Source: UBA11090 sp035560555
Lineage (GTDB): Bacteria > Spirochaetota > Spirochaetia > Treponematales > Rectinemataceae
NCBI GenBank assembly: GCA_035560555.1
Contig: DATMZF010000054.1
Coordinates: 62,001 to 126,000 of the forward strand
Reading direction: 5' to 3'
Length of the DNA: 64,000 nt
A program made the position numbers and the translations under genes. Positions within the stretch are counted from its first letter, which is position 1; every line of letters starts with the position of its first letter. This document shows, one piece after another, positions 24,963 to 34,296 of the stretch. The notes below the pieces were generated by a model. That model saw nothing but the letters and a program-made list of their open reading frames with translations, had not been told where the DNA came from and searched no databases.

Positions 24963-27223
24963 AAACCATCGCCGAATCCGCCCTGAACCTGAGGGGCGCC
25001 ACGAGATATATCGACGACCTGCCCGAGCCCAGGGACTGTCTCCAGGCCGCGGTGAGGCTCTCCGAAAGCGCGCGCGGACGGATACTGTCCATCGATGCCT
25101 CGGCGGCCCTCGCCCTCGACCCGTCTGTCAGGGTGATCACGGCCAGGGATGTCCCGGGCCAGAACCAGATAGGCTTCAACAAGCCGGACGAACCGCTCCT
25201 TCCCGCAGAAGAATGGGAATACTGGGGGCAGCCTGTCGCGCTCGTGCTCGCGAGGACGCGCTCGCTCGCGAGGAGAGCGGCCGCCGCCGTCCGGGTCAGG
25301 GGCGAGAACTTGCCGGCCCTGTTCGATCCGAGGGAAGCGGCGGCCGCCGCCGATTTCATACTGCCCTCGCGGACGATAAGGTGCGGAGAGCCCGAATCCG
25401 CCTTCGCGGCCTGCGCCCACGTGGTGTCGGGACGAGTGGATTCGGGCGGCCAGGAGCATGTCTACCTCGAAACGCAGGGAGCCTACGCGGAGATCCGCGA
25501 CGACAGGAAGGTCTTCGTCATTTCGAGCACGCAAGGTCCGACCGGCGTCCAGCGCGCCGTGGCTCAGTCCCTGGGCCTCGCCATGAACATGGTGGAAGTG
25601 GAGGCGCGCCGCCTGGGCGGAGGCTTCGGCGGCAAGGAAGATCAGGCCGCCATATGGGGTTCCCTCGCGGCGCTGGGAGCCTGGGTGAGCAGAAAACCCG
25701 TCAAACTCTACCTCGACCGACGCGTGGATATGCAGGCCACCGGGAAAAGGCATCCCTACTCGAGCGATTTCCGGATCGGCGCCGATGCCGACGGAAGGCT
25801 CGCGGCCTTCGAGGCCGACTACTACCAGAACTCCGGCTGCACCTGCGACCTTTCTCCCGCCATTCTCTCCAGAACCCTCCTCCACGCGACGGGCGCCTAT
25901 AAAATTCCCAACGTGAGGGTGACGGGCAACATGTGCCGCACGAACCTGCCCTCCTTCACCGCCTTCCGCGGTTTCGGGGCCCCTCAGGGCTTCTTCGTCA
26001 TTGAGGCGGCCCTGGACGCCCTCGCTCGCTCCATGGGAATGGACAGGGTCGAACTCCAGCGCAGGAATCTCTACCACGAAGGGGATTCGACCTATTTCGG
26101 CATGCCTCTCGAGCGCGTACGCGCGGAGGAGTCCTTCGATAGGCTTCTCGAAAAAGTCTCCTGGAAGGAGCTTCGCGTCGACATTGAAGCCTTCAACGCC
26201 TCAAACAGCCTGGAAAAGAGAGGCGCCGCCATTCTTCCCCTCTGTTTCGGCATTTCCTTCACGAAGCTGCCGATGAACCAGGCGGGAGCCCTCGTGCATG
26301 TGTACACGGACGGCTCCGTCCTCGTCTCGACGGGCGCCATCGAGATGGGCCAGCAGGTGTCGCGGAAGATCGGGCTGATCGCCGCGAGTACCCTGGGCAT
26401 TCCCCAGGAAAGGGTTTCCGTGGAGCGCACCACGACCCTGACCGTAGCCAACACCGTCCCCACGGCGGCGAGCACGGGCAGCGACCTCAACGGCATGGCG
26501 GCTAAAATCGCCTGCGAGAAAATCAGGGCGAGGCTGGCGGCGAAAGCGGCGTCCATGTTGGGCGTCGATCCCTCTTCGATCGAAATAAAAGACGGAAAGA
26601 TCCTCGTCGAAAGGAAATCGAGCGCGCTCGGCTGGAACGAACTCGTCACGGCGGCGAACGAGGCGAGGATAGATCTCTCGGCTCACGGTTTCTATTCGAC
26701 GCCGGGGCTCTTCTACGACATGAAGGCCGAGCGCGGGACGCCCTTCGCCTATCACGTATACGGCGCCGCCTGTCTCACGGCGCGGGTCGATCTCGTCCGC
26801 GCGACCTGCAGCATAGAATCGGCGACCATCGTCCACGACTCGGGCAACAGCCTGGACGAGCGCGTCGACATCGGGCAGATCGAGGGCGCTTTCGCCCAGG
26901 GCTTGGGCTGGACCCTCCTCGAGGATCTCCGCTTCGGCGAGGACGGCAGACCCTTGTCGGACACGCTCTCGACTTACAAGCTTCCGAACGATGCCTTTTT
27001 GCCCGAGAAGATGGATATCGAGTTCATGCCGGGAATGGATAATCCTTCAGCCCCATTCAATTCGAAAGCGGTGGGCGAGCCGCCCCTGCAGTACGGCATA
27101 GCGGCGTACTTCGCCGTCCTGGACGCGCTGCGGGCGGCGAAGCCGGACGGGAAGACGACCTACGACATTCCCTTCATCCCCGAAAAAATCGAGGCTTTCC
27201 TAAGCGGGGAGGACCCATGCTGA
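24959..27223 (+). CDS. Xanthine dehydrogenase molybdopterin-binding subunit
   Basis: A 754-residue catalytic subunit of the xanthine oxidase family, cytoplasmic. It starts NLRGATRYIDDLPEP and carries SSTQGPTGVQRAVAQ (about residues 183-197), RRLGGGFGGKEDQA (about 217-230) for the molybdopterin, TAFRGFGAPQGFFVIEAAL (about 337-355) and EMGQQVSRK. Near the C-terminus is AVGEPPLQYG, where the Glu is the proton-abstracting base of the family. The enzyme hydroxylates purines using water oxygen. Context with ade and YgfK indicates a purine substrate. The molybdenum-cofactor maturation genes (XdhC/MocA types) are not seen in the window. Confidence 0.93.
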   Translation: MKTIAESALNLRGATRYIDDLPEPRDCLQAAVRLSESARGRILSIDASAALALDPSVRVITARDVPGQNQIGFNKPDEPLLPAEEWEYWGQPVALVLARTRSLARRAAAAVRVRGENLPALFDPREAAAAADFILPSRTIRCGEPESAFAACAHVVSGRVDSGGQEHVYLETQGAYAEIRDDRKVFVISSTQGPTGVQRAVAQSLGLAMNMVEVEARRLGGGFGGKEDQAAIWGSLAALGAWVSRKPVKLYLDRRVDMQATGKRHPYSSDFRIGADADGRLAAFEADYYQNSGCTCDLSPAILSRTLLHATGAYKIPNVRVTGNMCRTNLPSFTAFRGFGAPQGFFVIEAALDALARSMGMDRVELQRRNLYHEGDSTYFGMPLERVRAEESFDRLLEKVSWKELRVDIEAFNASNSLEKRGAAILPLCFGISFTKLPMNQAGALVHVYTDGSVLVSTGAIEMGQQVSRKIGLIAASTLGIPQERVSVERTTTLTVANTVPTAASTGSDLNGMAAKIACEKIRARLAAKAASMLGVDPSSIEIKDGKILVERKSSALGWNELVTAANEARIDLSAHGFYSTPGLFYDMKAERGTPFAYHVYGAACLTARVDLVRATCSIESATIVHDSGNSLDERVDIGQIEGAFAQGLGWTLLEDLRFGEDGRPLSDTLSTYKLPNDAFLPEKMDIEFMPGMDNPSAPFNSKAVGEPPLQYGIAAYFAVLDALRAAKPDGKTTYDIPFIPEKIEAFLSGEDPC

Positions 27224-28602
27224 TCGCGAACGCCCTGGCCGCCCTGCCCGGAGAAAAGGACTTCCGCAGGACCGATATCCTCGTACGCGAGGGAAAAATC
27301 GCCCGTATCGCCGCTGCCGGGAGCCTCGCCGACGTATCGCCAGCCGACGCATTGTCGGCCGGCGAGGAAACGATCGACGCCTCCGGGCTCATGATGTTTC
27401 CCGGAGCCATAGATCCCCACGTCCACTTCGACGAGCCGGGCTTCACCCAGAGGGAGGACTTCCTCCACGGCAGCTCCGAGGCGGCGCGAGGCGGCGTGAC
27501 GACGGTGATCGATATGCCCTGCACCTCGCTGCCGCCTGTCACGAGCCTCGCCGCGCTTAAGAACAAGCTCGCCATCGTCTCGAAAAGCGCCGTGGTCGAT
27601 TTCGCCTTTTACGGCGGCGTGAACGGTCTCTTCGACGACGCGTCGATGGATCTGGCGATCGATGCCCTCGCCCCGCGCGTCGTCGGCTTCAAGTGCTATT
27701 TCGTGTCGGGGATGGACAGTTTCACGGCGGTGACGCCGGAGCAGTTCGCCAGGGCTTACGAACGCTGCGCGGCAGCCGGCCGGCCGCTTCTCCTCCACGC
27801 CGAGTATCCCGCGGTGATAGCGGCGGCCCAGGCCGCCCTGAGCGCGGCCCGAGGCGGAAAGGCTCCCACTTGGAAGGATTACTACGCCTCGCGCCCCATG
27901 GAGGCCGAAACGGCGGCCTGCTCCACCGCGCTGCGGCTTGCCGGAGCGCGGCCGCGATGGCTCCACATCGTCCACGTCGGCACGGCCGAGGCGGCCGCGC
28001 TCGTCGCAGCCGCGGGCGCGAGCTGCGAAACCTGCGCCCACTACCTCGCCTTCGACGAAGATGACTTCGAAACCCTGGGGGCGGCGCTCAAGACAGCCCC
28101 GCCCGTCAAGGAAGCTTCCCAGAAAGCCCTGCTCTGGAAGCGGCTCGCGGAAGGCGCGATATCTTTCGTGGCGTCGGACCACGCCGGCGCGCCCGACTAC
28201 GAAAAATTCACGGGCGACCCATTAAGCGCCTATGGCGGCATTCCCGGCACCGGCACCTTCTTTCCCTACCTTCTTTCCGAAGGCTTTTTCGCCAAAAGGC
28301 TCAGCCTTCCCCGCTTCCTCGAAGCGACATCGGGAGCGGCCGCGGCCCGCTACGGAATTTCGGGCGGCAAGGGTTCGCTCGCCGAAGGCAAAGACGCGGA
28401 CTTCGTCCTCGTGGACCCCGAAGCCAGCACCCTTCTCGACCCGGCCTCGATGTACAGCAAGAGCCGCATAACGCCTTTCGCGGGAATGCGGCTCGCCGGC
28501 AGGATCAAGGGAACCTTCGTCAGGGGATCCCGCGTCTATGGCGCGGGCGGAATACTCGCCCTTCCGGGCAGCGGGAAATTCATACAATGGGGTTATCGAT
28601 GA
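27217..28602 (+). CDS. Cyclic amidohydrolase (allantoinase/dihydroorotase/hydantoinase type)
   Basis: A 461-residue TIM-barrel metal hydrolase that opens ring amides. DPHVHFDEPGFTQREDF (about residues 67-83) provides the HxH ligands, VVGFKCYFV (about 151) the carboxylated Lys, LLHAEYP (about 192) and LHIVHVGT (about 249) the two His, and VASDHAGAP the catalytic Asp (about 318). This is the dihydroorotase/allantoinase branch rather than the HyuA branch. In E. coli the matching position in the yge purine cluster is taken by HyuA, a phenylhydantoinase. Here it probably opens a ring in a purine breakdown intermediate. It overlaps its neighbours on both sides (7 and 4 bases), so expression is tightly coupled. 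Confidence 0.85.
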   Translation: MLIANALAALPGEKDFRRTDILVREGKIARIAAAGSLADVSPADALSAGEETIDASGLMMFPGAIDPHVHFDEPGFTQREDFLHGSSEAARGGVTTVIDMPCTSLPPVTSLAALKNKLAIVSKSAVVDFAFYGGVNGLFDDASMDLAIDALAPRVVGFKCYFVSGMDSFTAVTPEQFARAYERCAAAGRPLLLHAEYPAVIAAAQAALSAARGGKAPTWKDYYASRPMEAETAACSTALRLAGARPRWLHIVHVGTAEAAALVAAAGASCETCAHYLAFDEDDFETLGAALKTAPPVKEASQKALLWKRLAEGAISFVASDHAGAPDYEKFTGDPLSAYGGIPGTGTFFPYLLSEGFFAKRLSLPRFLEATSGAAAARYGISGGKGSLAEGKDADFVLVDPEASTLLDPASMYSKSRITPFAGMRLAGRIKGTFVRGSRVYGAGGILALPGSGKFIQWGYR

Positions 28603-31600
28603 GCAAAATCATGAAAACGACCTCGCTTTCGGCGCTGCTCGCGCGGGCGGCGGGTGAATTCGCGGCCAAGGATTCGATCTACGAAATCCCGGGAAGCGTT
28701 TTCCGCGGAATGTTCGATCTGGAAGCGGAGAGCCCGGGACTCACGGTCATGTCGGGAAGGGCCAGCATCCCCGTCGGACCAGCCGCCGGCCCCCACACAC
28801 AGATCGCCCCGAACATCCTCGCCGCGTATCTGTCGGGAGCCCGCGTCTTCGAACTCAAGACCGTCCAACAGAACGACCGCCTCGATATCGACAAACCTTG
28901 CATCGACGCGCTGGACGAGGGGCACAATGTCGAATGGTCGACCGAACTGAGCCTGGAGGAAGCCAGGAAGGAATATATCGACGCGTGGATCGCGGTAAAT
29001 CTCTTCTCCTTCCTCTGGTCCCGCAAGCCCACCGAGTTCTTCTTCAACATGTCGGTCGGCTATACGCTTGACGGGATAAAGAGCGACAAGGTCGATGCCT
29101 TCATCGAGGGGATGAGGCGACCGGAGACCACCGAGTATTGGTCGAAGGCGATGGCGGAACTCGAATATTTCATCGCGGGCGAGCCTTTCGCCCGGGCATT
29201 CGGCGACGCGCTGGCCGAGAAGGCGAGAACCCTCGCCGCGCACATGCCGGTGAGGCCCGTTCACTCGGTGACGCTCTCCACGATGCACGGCTGCCCGCCG
29301 GAGGAAATCGAACGCATCGGCCTCTACCTGATCGAAGAGAAAGGCTTCGACACCTATATCAAGCTAAATCCCACCCTCCTCGGCTTCGACGAGGCGCGAC
29401 GGATCCTGGACAGCCTGGGCTGGGACGATATCGTCATCAAAAGGGAGACTTTCGAACACGACCTGCGGTTCGACGCCGCCCTCGCCCTCGTCAAGAGACT
29501 GGGCGAGACGGCCCAGGCAAGGAGCCGCCGGTTCGGCATCAAGCTTTCGAACACCCTCGCCAACGCCAACGACGGCGCGAATCTCCCCGGACAGGAGCGC
29601 TATATGTCCGGACGGGCGCTTTTCCCCATCACCATGAGGCTCGCGGCAAGGATAGCTAAAGCCCTCCCCGATCCGGGAATGCGCATCTCTTACTGCGGCG
29701 GCGTTTCGGCGCTCAACGCCGCGGACCTCATCGCCGCGGGGCTCGGGCCTCTGACCGTCGCCACCGATATTCTTAAGCCGGGCGGATACCTGCGCCTGGC
29801 GCAGATCGCGAGGGAAGCCGTCGGCGCCCTGCCCCTTCCGCTTGAGCCGAGGTCGACCAGCCCCGAGGCTCTGGAAGCCCTGGCCGAGGCCGCTCTCGGA
29901 AGACCCGAGTATCGAAAAGGCTGGAAGGCGGGCAAGGTCTCCATCGCGAAGAGCCTTCCGCTTTACGACTGCTTCGCCGCCCCCTGCGTGGAAGCCTGTC
30001 CCGTGAACCAGAAGGCGCCGTCCTATATCAGGGCGCAGGGATCGGGCTTGAGCGAACAGGCTCTCGCCGCGATACTCTCCGACAATCCCCTCGCCCACAT
30101 AACGGGCGTCCTCTGCGACCATGTCTGCCAGGAACATTGTTCCAGGCTCGATTACGAAGGCTCCGTGCGGATACGGGACGTGAAGCTGAAGGCCGCGAGA
30201 GCCGCCGATCTGCCCGCGGCCCCCCTGCCCGAAGCGCTCTGCGTCCCCGGCGGAAAGACTGCCGTTATAGGCGCCGGGCCGGCCGGTCTCGCCTGCGCCC
30301 ATTATTTGGCTTCGGCGCGCCACGAAGTGAAAGTGTTCGACGCCGGCCCAGCGCCCGGCGGAGTCCCCGCCAATGTCATACCCGGCTTCAGGATCGCGAG
30401 GGAGGAAATCGCCCGCGATATCGACAGGATAGCCTCCATGGGCGTCGGCTTCGAATTCGGGCGGACCATCGCCTCGCTCGACGAGCTCCGGGCGGAAGGC
30501 TACACAAGCTTCTTCGTCTGCACGGGGGCCGATTCCGCGCGCGAACTGACGCTCAAAGGTTCGGGGCTCAAGACCATGGACGCCCTCGATTTCCTGAAAC
30601 GCTTCGGAGCCGAAGGCGCCGAAGCCTTCGCCGGCCTTCGCCATTTCATCGTGGCCGGCGGCGGCAACACGGCCTGCGACGCGGTGAGGGCCGCCACGCG
30701 CGTCCCCGGGGTGGAATCCGTCCACCTTTCCTACAGAAGGACGCGCAAGGAAATGCCCGCCGATATGGAAGAACTGGAAAACGCGCTCAGGGAATCCAAG
30801 GCGCTCGCCGGCGAGCGGAATACGATGATGGAACTCTCCTTGCCCGAGGAAGCGAAGCCGGGCAGCCTCGTACTGAGGCGCATGGTCCTCGGCGAGAAGG
30901 ACGCCTCCGGACGCCGCTCTCCCCTTCCCTCGGAAGAAACCTTCGAACTCCCCTGCGATCTCCTCATAACGGCGGTCGGGGAAGAACCCGACGCGCGGCT
31001 TCTCGAGAAGCTGGGACTCAGCCTTGGAAGAAACCATCTGCCCGTCGCCAATCCCGACACGATGGAAACCGAGGTGAAGGGTCTTTACGTCGGCGGTGAC
31101 GCAAGGCGCGGTCCGGCCTCCATCATCGCCGCGGAAGCCGACGGAAGGGCGGCCGCCAGAGCCATTCTCGCCGCCGAAGGATTCGTCCTGCCGACGGCCG
31201 ATTACCGCCCGCCCCGCATGGATAAGTCCAAGCTGGCGAAACGGGGAGAGATCCTGTCTTCCCTCAATTTCGACGATCCTAAATTCGCCGAGAGGGAGGC
31301 CGAACGCTGCCTCGCCTGCGACTCGGCATGCCTGCGCTGCGTGGAGGTCTGCCCCAACCGCGCCAACATGTTCATCGAATCCGGCCTGCCCTTCGCCCAG
31401 GATGCCCAGATCCTCCATCTGGACCGTCTCTGCAACGAATGCGGCAACTGCGGCTTCTTCTGTCCCTTCGAGGGAGAACCATTCTCCGGAAAAGTCACCC
31501 TCTTCGACGGCGAGGAAGATCTCGCCGCCTCGAAAAACGCCGGATTCGCCTTTGTCTCCGAAGGAGGCTTGCCCTGTCTCGTCCTGAGAGCGAGAATCGG

Positions 31601-31730
31601 CGCACCGCCGCATAAGCTCGACTACGCATCCTGGAACGGCGCGGTTTCCGCGCCGGCTGATTCGGCCATGGTGGCCTTCGCGCGCGAAGTCTATCGAACC
31701 CATCGCTATCTTCTGGAGGAAGCTCCATGA
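28599..31730 (+). CDS. ygfK: YgfK-type Fe-S flavoprotein oxidoreductase (putative selenate reductase subunit)
   Basis: A 1043-residue protein, close in length to E. coli YgfK (1032). The N-terminal 400 residues are a dihydroorotate-dehydrogenase-like barrel (TLSTMHGCPPEEIERIGLYL, IKLSNTLAN, SYCGGVSALNA). Next come a Cys cluster (CFAAPCVEACP about 458; CDHVCQEHC about 506), a glutamate-synthase-small-subunit-like part with an FAD loop VIGAGPAGLACAHY (about 556) and an NAD(P) loop VAGGGNTACDAV (about 685). A C-terminal ferredoxin domain carries CLACDSACLRCVEVCP (about 904) and CNECGNCGFFCP (about 945). YgfK homologues mark anaerobic purine and selenium-linked gene clusters, and reduction of a purine intermediate is the suggested role. 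The ATG at 28599 overlaps the amidohydrolase stop. Confidence 0.92.
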   Translation: MSKIMKTTSLSALLARAAGEFAAKDSIYEIPGSVFRGMFDLEAESPGLTVMSGRASIPVGPAAGPHTQIAPNILAAYLSGARVFELKTVQQNDRLDIDKPCIDALDEGHNVEWSTELSLEEARKEYIDAWIAVNLFSFLWSRKPTEFFFNMSVGYTLDGIKSDKVDAFIEGMRRPETTEYWSKAMAELEYFIAGEPFARAFGDALAEKARTLAAHMPVRPVHSVTLSTMHGCPPEEIERIGLYLIEEKGFDTYIKLNPTLLGFDEARRILDSLGWDDIVIKRETFEHDLRFDAALALVKRLGETAQARSRRFGIKLSNTLANANDGANLPGQERYMSGRALFPITMRLAARIAKALPDPGMRISYCGGVSALNAADLIAAGLGPLTVATDILKPGGYLRLAQIAREAVGALPLPLEPRSTSPEALEALAEAALGRPEYRKGWKAGKVSIAKSLPLYDCFAAPCVEACPVNQKAPSYIRAQGSGLSEQALAAILSDNPLAHITGVLCDHVCQEHCSRLDYEGSVRIRDVKLKAARAADLPAAPLPEALCVPGGKTAVIGAGPAGLACAHYLASARHEVKVFDAGPAPGGVPANVIPGFRIAREEIARDIDRIASMGVGFEFGRTIASLDELRAEGYTSFFVCTGADSARELTLKGSGLKTMDALDFLKRFGAEGAEAFAGLRHFIVAGGGNTACDAVRAATRVPGVESVHLSYRRTRKEMPADMEELENALRESKALAGERNTMMELSLPEEAKPGSLVLRRMVLGEKDASGRRSPLPSEETFELPCDLLITAVGEEPDARLLEKLGLSLGRNHLPVANPDTMETEVKGLYVGGDARRGPASIIAAEADGRAAARAILAAEGFVLPTADYRPPRMDKSKLAKRGEILSSLNFDDPKFAEREAERCLACDSACLRCVEVCPNRANMFIESGLPFAQDAQILHLDRLCNECGNCGFFCPFEGEPFSGKVTLFDGEEDLAASKNAGFAFVSEGGLPCLVLRARIGAPPHKLDYASWNGAVSAPADSAMVAFAREVYRTHRYLLEEAP

Positions 31731-33085
31731 TCCTTTTCGAGAACGTAAAGCTCCTGTCCTTCAACCCGCCCGCCGTTTCGGGGGAACGCGACCTCGTCGC
31801 CTATGGACCGGAGGAGGAAGGCGCTAAGGCCGGGACCATCGCGGAGATCGGCGCCGGGCTGCGCGCGAAATACCCGCGGGCAGAACTCGCGGGCTCAGGC
31901 GGCTATCTCTCGCCGGGCCTCGTCTGCGCCCACACGCACCTCTATTCCGCGCTCGCGAGGGGCATGGAGGTGGCCATCCAGCCCTCCAAGGATTTCTGCC
32001 AGATTCTCGAGCACCTCTGGTGGAGGCTGGATAGGGCGATCGACCTGCCCATCATCGGGGCGAGCGCCCTCGCGGGCTGCGCCGACGCGCTGGCTGCGGG
32101 CGTCACTTCCCTCGTGGACCACCACGCGAGCCCCGGCGCCATCGACGGGAGCTTGTCGGTCATCAGGCAGGCTTACGAGGAAGTGGGCCTGCGCGGCATC
32201 CTCTGCTACGAGACGACGGACCGGAACGGCGCCGAAGGCGCGCGCGCGGGCCTGTCCGAGAACCTGCGCTTCGCGCGCGAGGTGGACGGGATGCGCGCGC
32301 GCGGCTCTTCGCCCCAGGTAGAGGCCGCCATAGGCGGCCACGCCGGCTTCACCGTAGGCCAGGAGACGCTGGAAGGCCTCGCCGACGCGGTGAGGACCTC
32401 TGGCAGGGGCATCCACATTCACCTTGCCGAGGACAGGTACGACGCCGTCGATTCACGTTATCGCCACGGCCTCGATCTCGTCAAAAGGCTGGAAAAGGTC
32501 GGGGCTCTCACGCCCAAGGGCATCATCGGCCACGGCCTCTGGCTCACGCCCTCCGAGATCGAAATCATGAACGCCCGCGACGCCTTCCTCGCCCACAACG
32601 CGCGATCCAACATGAACAACGCGGTGGGCTACAACGCCCTCCTCCCTACGCACAGGAACGTCGTCCTCGGCACCGACGGCATGGGCGCGGACATGCTCGA
32701 GGAATTCAAGTTCGCCGTCTTCCGGCACAGGGAATCGGCCGGCCCCTGGTGGCCCGACAACTTCCTCTCCTGCCTCGATCGCGGCAACAGGCTTCTCGAG
32801 CGCTATTTCGCGGCCGATTTCGCGGCACCCGTCGCCTTCGGCGTCCTTGCCCCCGGCAATCCGGCCGATCTCGTCCTCTGGGACTACGACCCGCCCACCC
32901 CCCTCGACGCGGCCAACATCGCGGGACACATGGCCTTCGGCATGAGCTCGCGCTCCGTGCGCGGCGTCGCCGTCGCGGGTAAAATTCGCATCCAGGACAG
33001 GAAACCCCTGTTCGATATGGAAAAAATCCAGGCTTCGGCGCGCGCACAGGCTCGCCGCCTCTGGAACAACATGGAAGGAAGGTGA
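31727..33085 (+). CDS. ssnA: SsnA-type aminohydrolase
   Basis: A 452-residue amidohydrolase-superfamily deaminase of the chlorohydrolase/guanine-deaminase group, cytoplasmic. It has CAHTHLYSALARGM (about residues 65-78), IHIHLAEDRYDA (about 227-238), GIIGHGLWLTPSE (about 265) and VLGTDGMGADM (about 310), which supply the His and Asp metal ligands. SsnA lies next to ygfK in E. coli and in gut anaerobes that degrade purines, and the order ygfK-ssnA is kept here with an ATGA overlap. The exact substrate of SsnA is not firmly settled; a purine or an early ring-opened product is expected. Confidence 0.9.
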   Translation: MILFENVKLLSFNPPAVSGERDLVAYGPEEEGAKAGTIAEIGAGLRAKYPRAELAGSGGYLSPGLVCAHTHLYSALARGMEVAIQPSKDFCQILEHLWWRLDRAIDLPIIGASALAGCADALAAGVTSLVDHHASPGAIDGSLSVIRQAYEEVGLRGILCYETTDRNGAEGARAGLSENLRFAREVDGMRARGSSPQVEAAIGGHAGFTVGQETLEGLADAVRTSGRGIHIHLAEDRYDAVDSRYRHGLDLVKRLEKVGALTPKGIIGHGLWLTPSEIEIMNARDAFLAHNARSNMNNAVGYNALLPTHRNVVLGTDGMGADMLEEFKFAVFRHRESAGPWWPDNFLSCLDRGNRLLERYFAADFAAPVAFGVLAPGNPADLVLWDYDPPTPLDAANIAGHMAFGMSSRSVRGVAVAGKIRIQDRKPLFDMEKIQASARAQARRLWNNMEGR

Positions 33086-33087
33086 CT

Positions 33088-34296
33088 ATGGACAGCGCGA
33101 CGATTCTCGCGAAAGCGAAGGAATACAGGGATTACACCGCCCGAAACTTAAGCGAACTAATCAAGGTGCCGGGCTTCAGCACGACGGAAAAGGAACGCGT
33201 TCTCCTCTTGAAGATGCTTTGCGCCGAAGCGGGCATGGAAGATATCCACATCGACGGCCTCGGCTCCCTGCTCGGACGCGTCGGCAAGGGCAAAAAGAAG
33301 CTTGTCTTCGACGCCCACATCGACACGGTCGGCGTCGGCGATCCCGCCCAGTGGAAAACCCCGCCCCACTCGGGGCTGATCAAGGACGGCCTCGTCTACG
33401 GACGCGGCTCCTCCGACCAGCTGGGCGGCGCCGCCTCCATGATCACCGCCGCGCGCATCCTGAAGGAACTGGCATACGAAGGCGACTTCACCGTCTGGTT
33501 CGCCTTCACCGTCATCGAGGAAGACTGCGACGGACTCTGCTGGAAATACCTCATCGAGGAAGAGAAATTCGTCCCCGATTTCGCCGTCTCCACCGAACCC
33601 ACATCCTGCAGGCTCTATCGCGGCCACCGCGGGCGCATGGAAATCCAGATCGACATCAGAGGCGTCTCCTGCCACGGCTCGGCGCCCGAACGCGGCGATT
33701 CGGCGGCCTACAAGGCGGCGCGCGCCGCCCTCGCCATCGAGAAGCTCAACACCGAACTGAAACCGGACGACGACGAATTCCTCGGCAAGGGCACTATCAC
33801 GGTTTCGCAGATCAAGGTACAGGGACCGAGCCAGTGCGCCGTGCCCGACCAGGCCATGCTCTACTGCGACCGCCGCCTCACCTGGGGAGAAAACGACGCG
33901 ATCGCCATAGCCCAGGTCGAAAAGGCCCTGACGGAAGCCGGCGTGAACAACTTCACGGTAAAAATGCCCGAGTACGCCCAGCCGGCATACACGGGTACCC
34001 TCTACAGGCAGGAACTCTATTTCCCCACCTGGAAAATCAAGGCCGACCATCCCCTCGTGCGCTCGGGCGTGGAAGCCTACGGCGACCTTTTCGGCAAACC
34101 TCCCGTCGTGGACAAGTGGACCTTCTCCACGAACTGCGTCGCCATATGCGGACGCCACCAGATCCCCTGCGTCGGCTTTGGCCCCGGCGACGAGAGCCAG
34201 GCCCACGCGCCGAACGAAATCAACAGGATCGACGATCTCGAAATCTGCACCGCCTTCTACGCCGCCCTCCCCGGCAGGCTGGAGAAACGCGCGTGA
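33088..34296 (+). CDS. ygeY: YgeY-type M20 family hydrolase
   Basis: A 402-residue metallohydrolase of the ArgE/DapE/M20 type that matches YgeY, the selenium-cluster-linked hydrolase. Ligand motifs are VFDAHIDTVGVGDP (about residues 72-85), GRGSSDQLGG (about 108), VIEEDCDGL (general base, about 142), a STEPTS segment and a late FGPGDESQAHAPNE. The ATG at 33088 is preceded by GGAAGGTGACT; the in-frame GTG at 33082 would have a poorer site. In E. coli ygeY follows ygeW and ygeX; here it follows ssnA and precedes a threonine-synthase-like gene with a GTGA overlap. It likely deacylates a carbamoylated or acylated amino acid formed late in purine breakdown. Confidence 0.9.
   Translation: MDSATILAKAKEYRDYTARNLSELIKVPGFSTTEKERVLLLKMLCAEAGMEDIHIDGLGSLLGRVGKGKKKLVFDAHIDTVGVGDPAQWKTPPHSGLIKDGLVYGRGSSDQLGGAASMITAARILKELAYEGDFTVWFAFTVIEEDCDGLCWKYLIEEEKFVPDFAVSTEPTSCRLYRGHRGRMEIQIDIRGVSCHGSAPERGDSAAYKAARAALAIEKLNTELKPDDDEFLGKGTITVSQIKVQGPSQCAVPDQAMLYCDRRLTWGENDAIAIAQVEKALTEAGVNNFTVKMPEYAQPAYTGTLYRQELYFPTWKIKADHPLVRSGVEAYGDLFGKPPVVDKWTFSTNCVAICGRHQIPCVGFGPGDESQAHAPNEINRIDDLEICTAFYAALPGRLEKRA

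Noticed and set aside
29364..31703. Minus-strand open frame of almost 780 codons opposite ygfK
   Set aside because: It mirrors a strongly supported 1043-residue protein with many motifs. High-GC genes create long antisense frames, and this one has no recognisable domain.
33219..34292. Possible 5' extension of the threonine-synthase-like protein by about 350 residues
   Set aside because: The frame is open but lies inside ygeY in another frame and has Arg/Pro-rich, non-protein-like composition. The GTG at 34293 with a Zn-ribbon directly after it is the sensible start.
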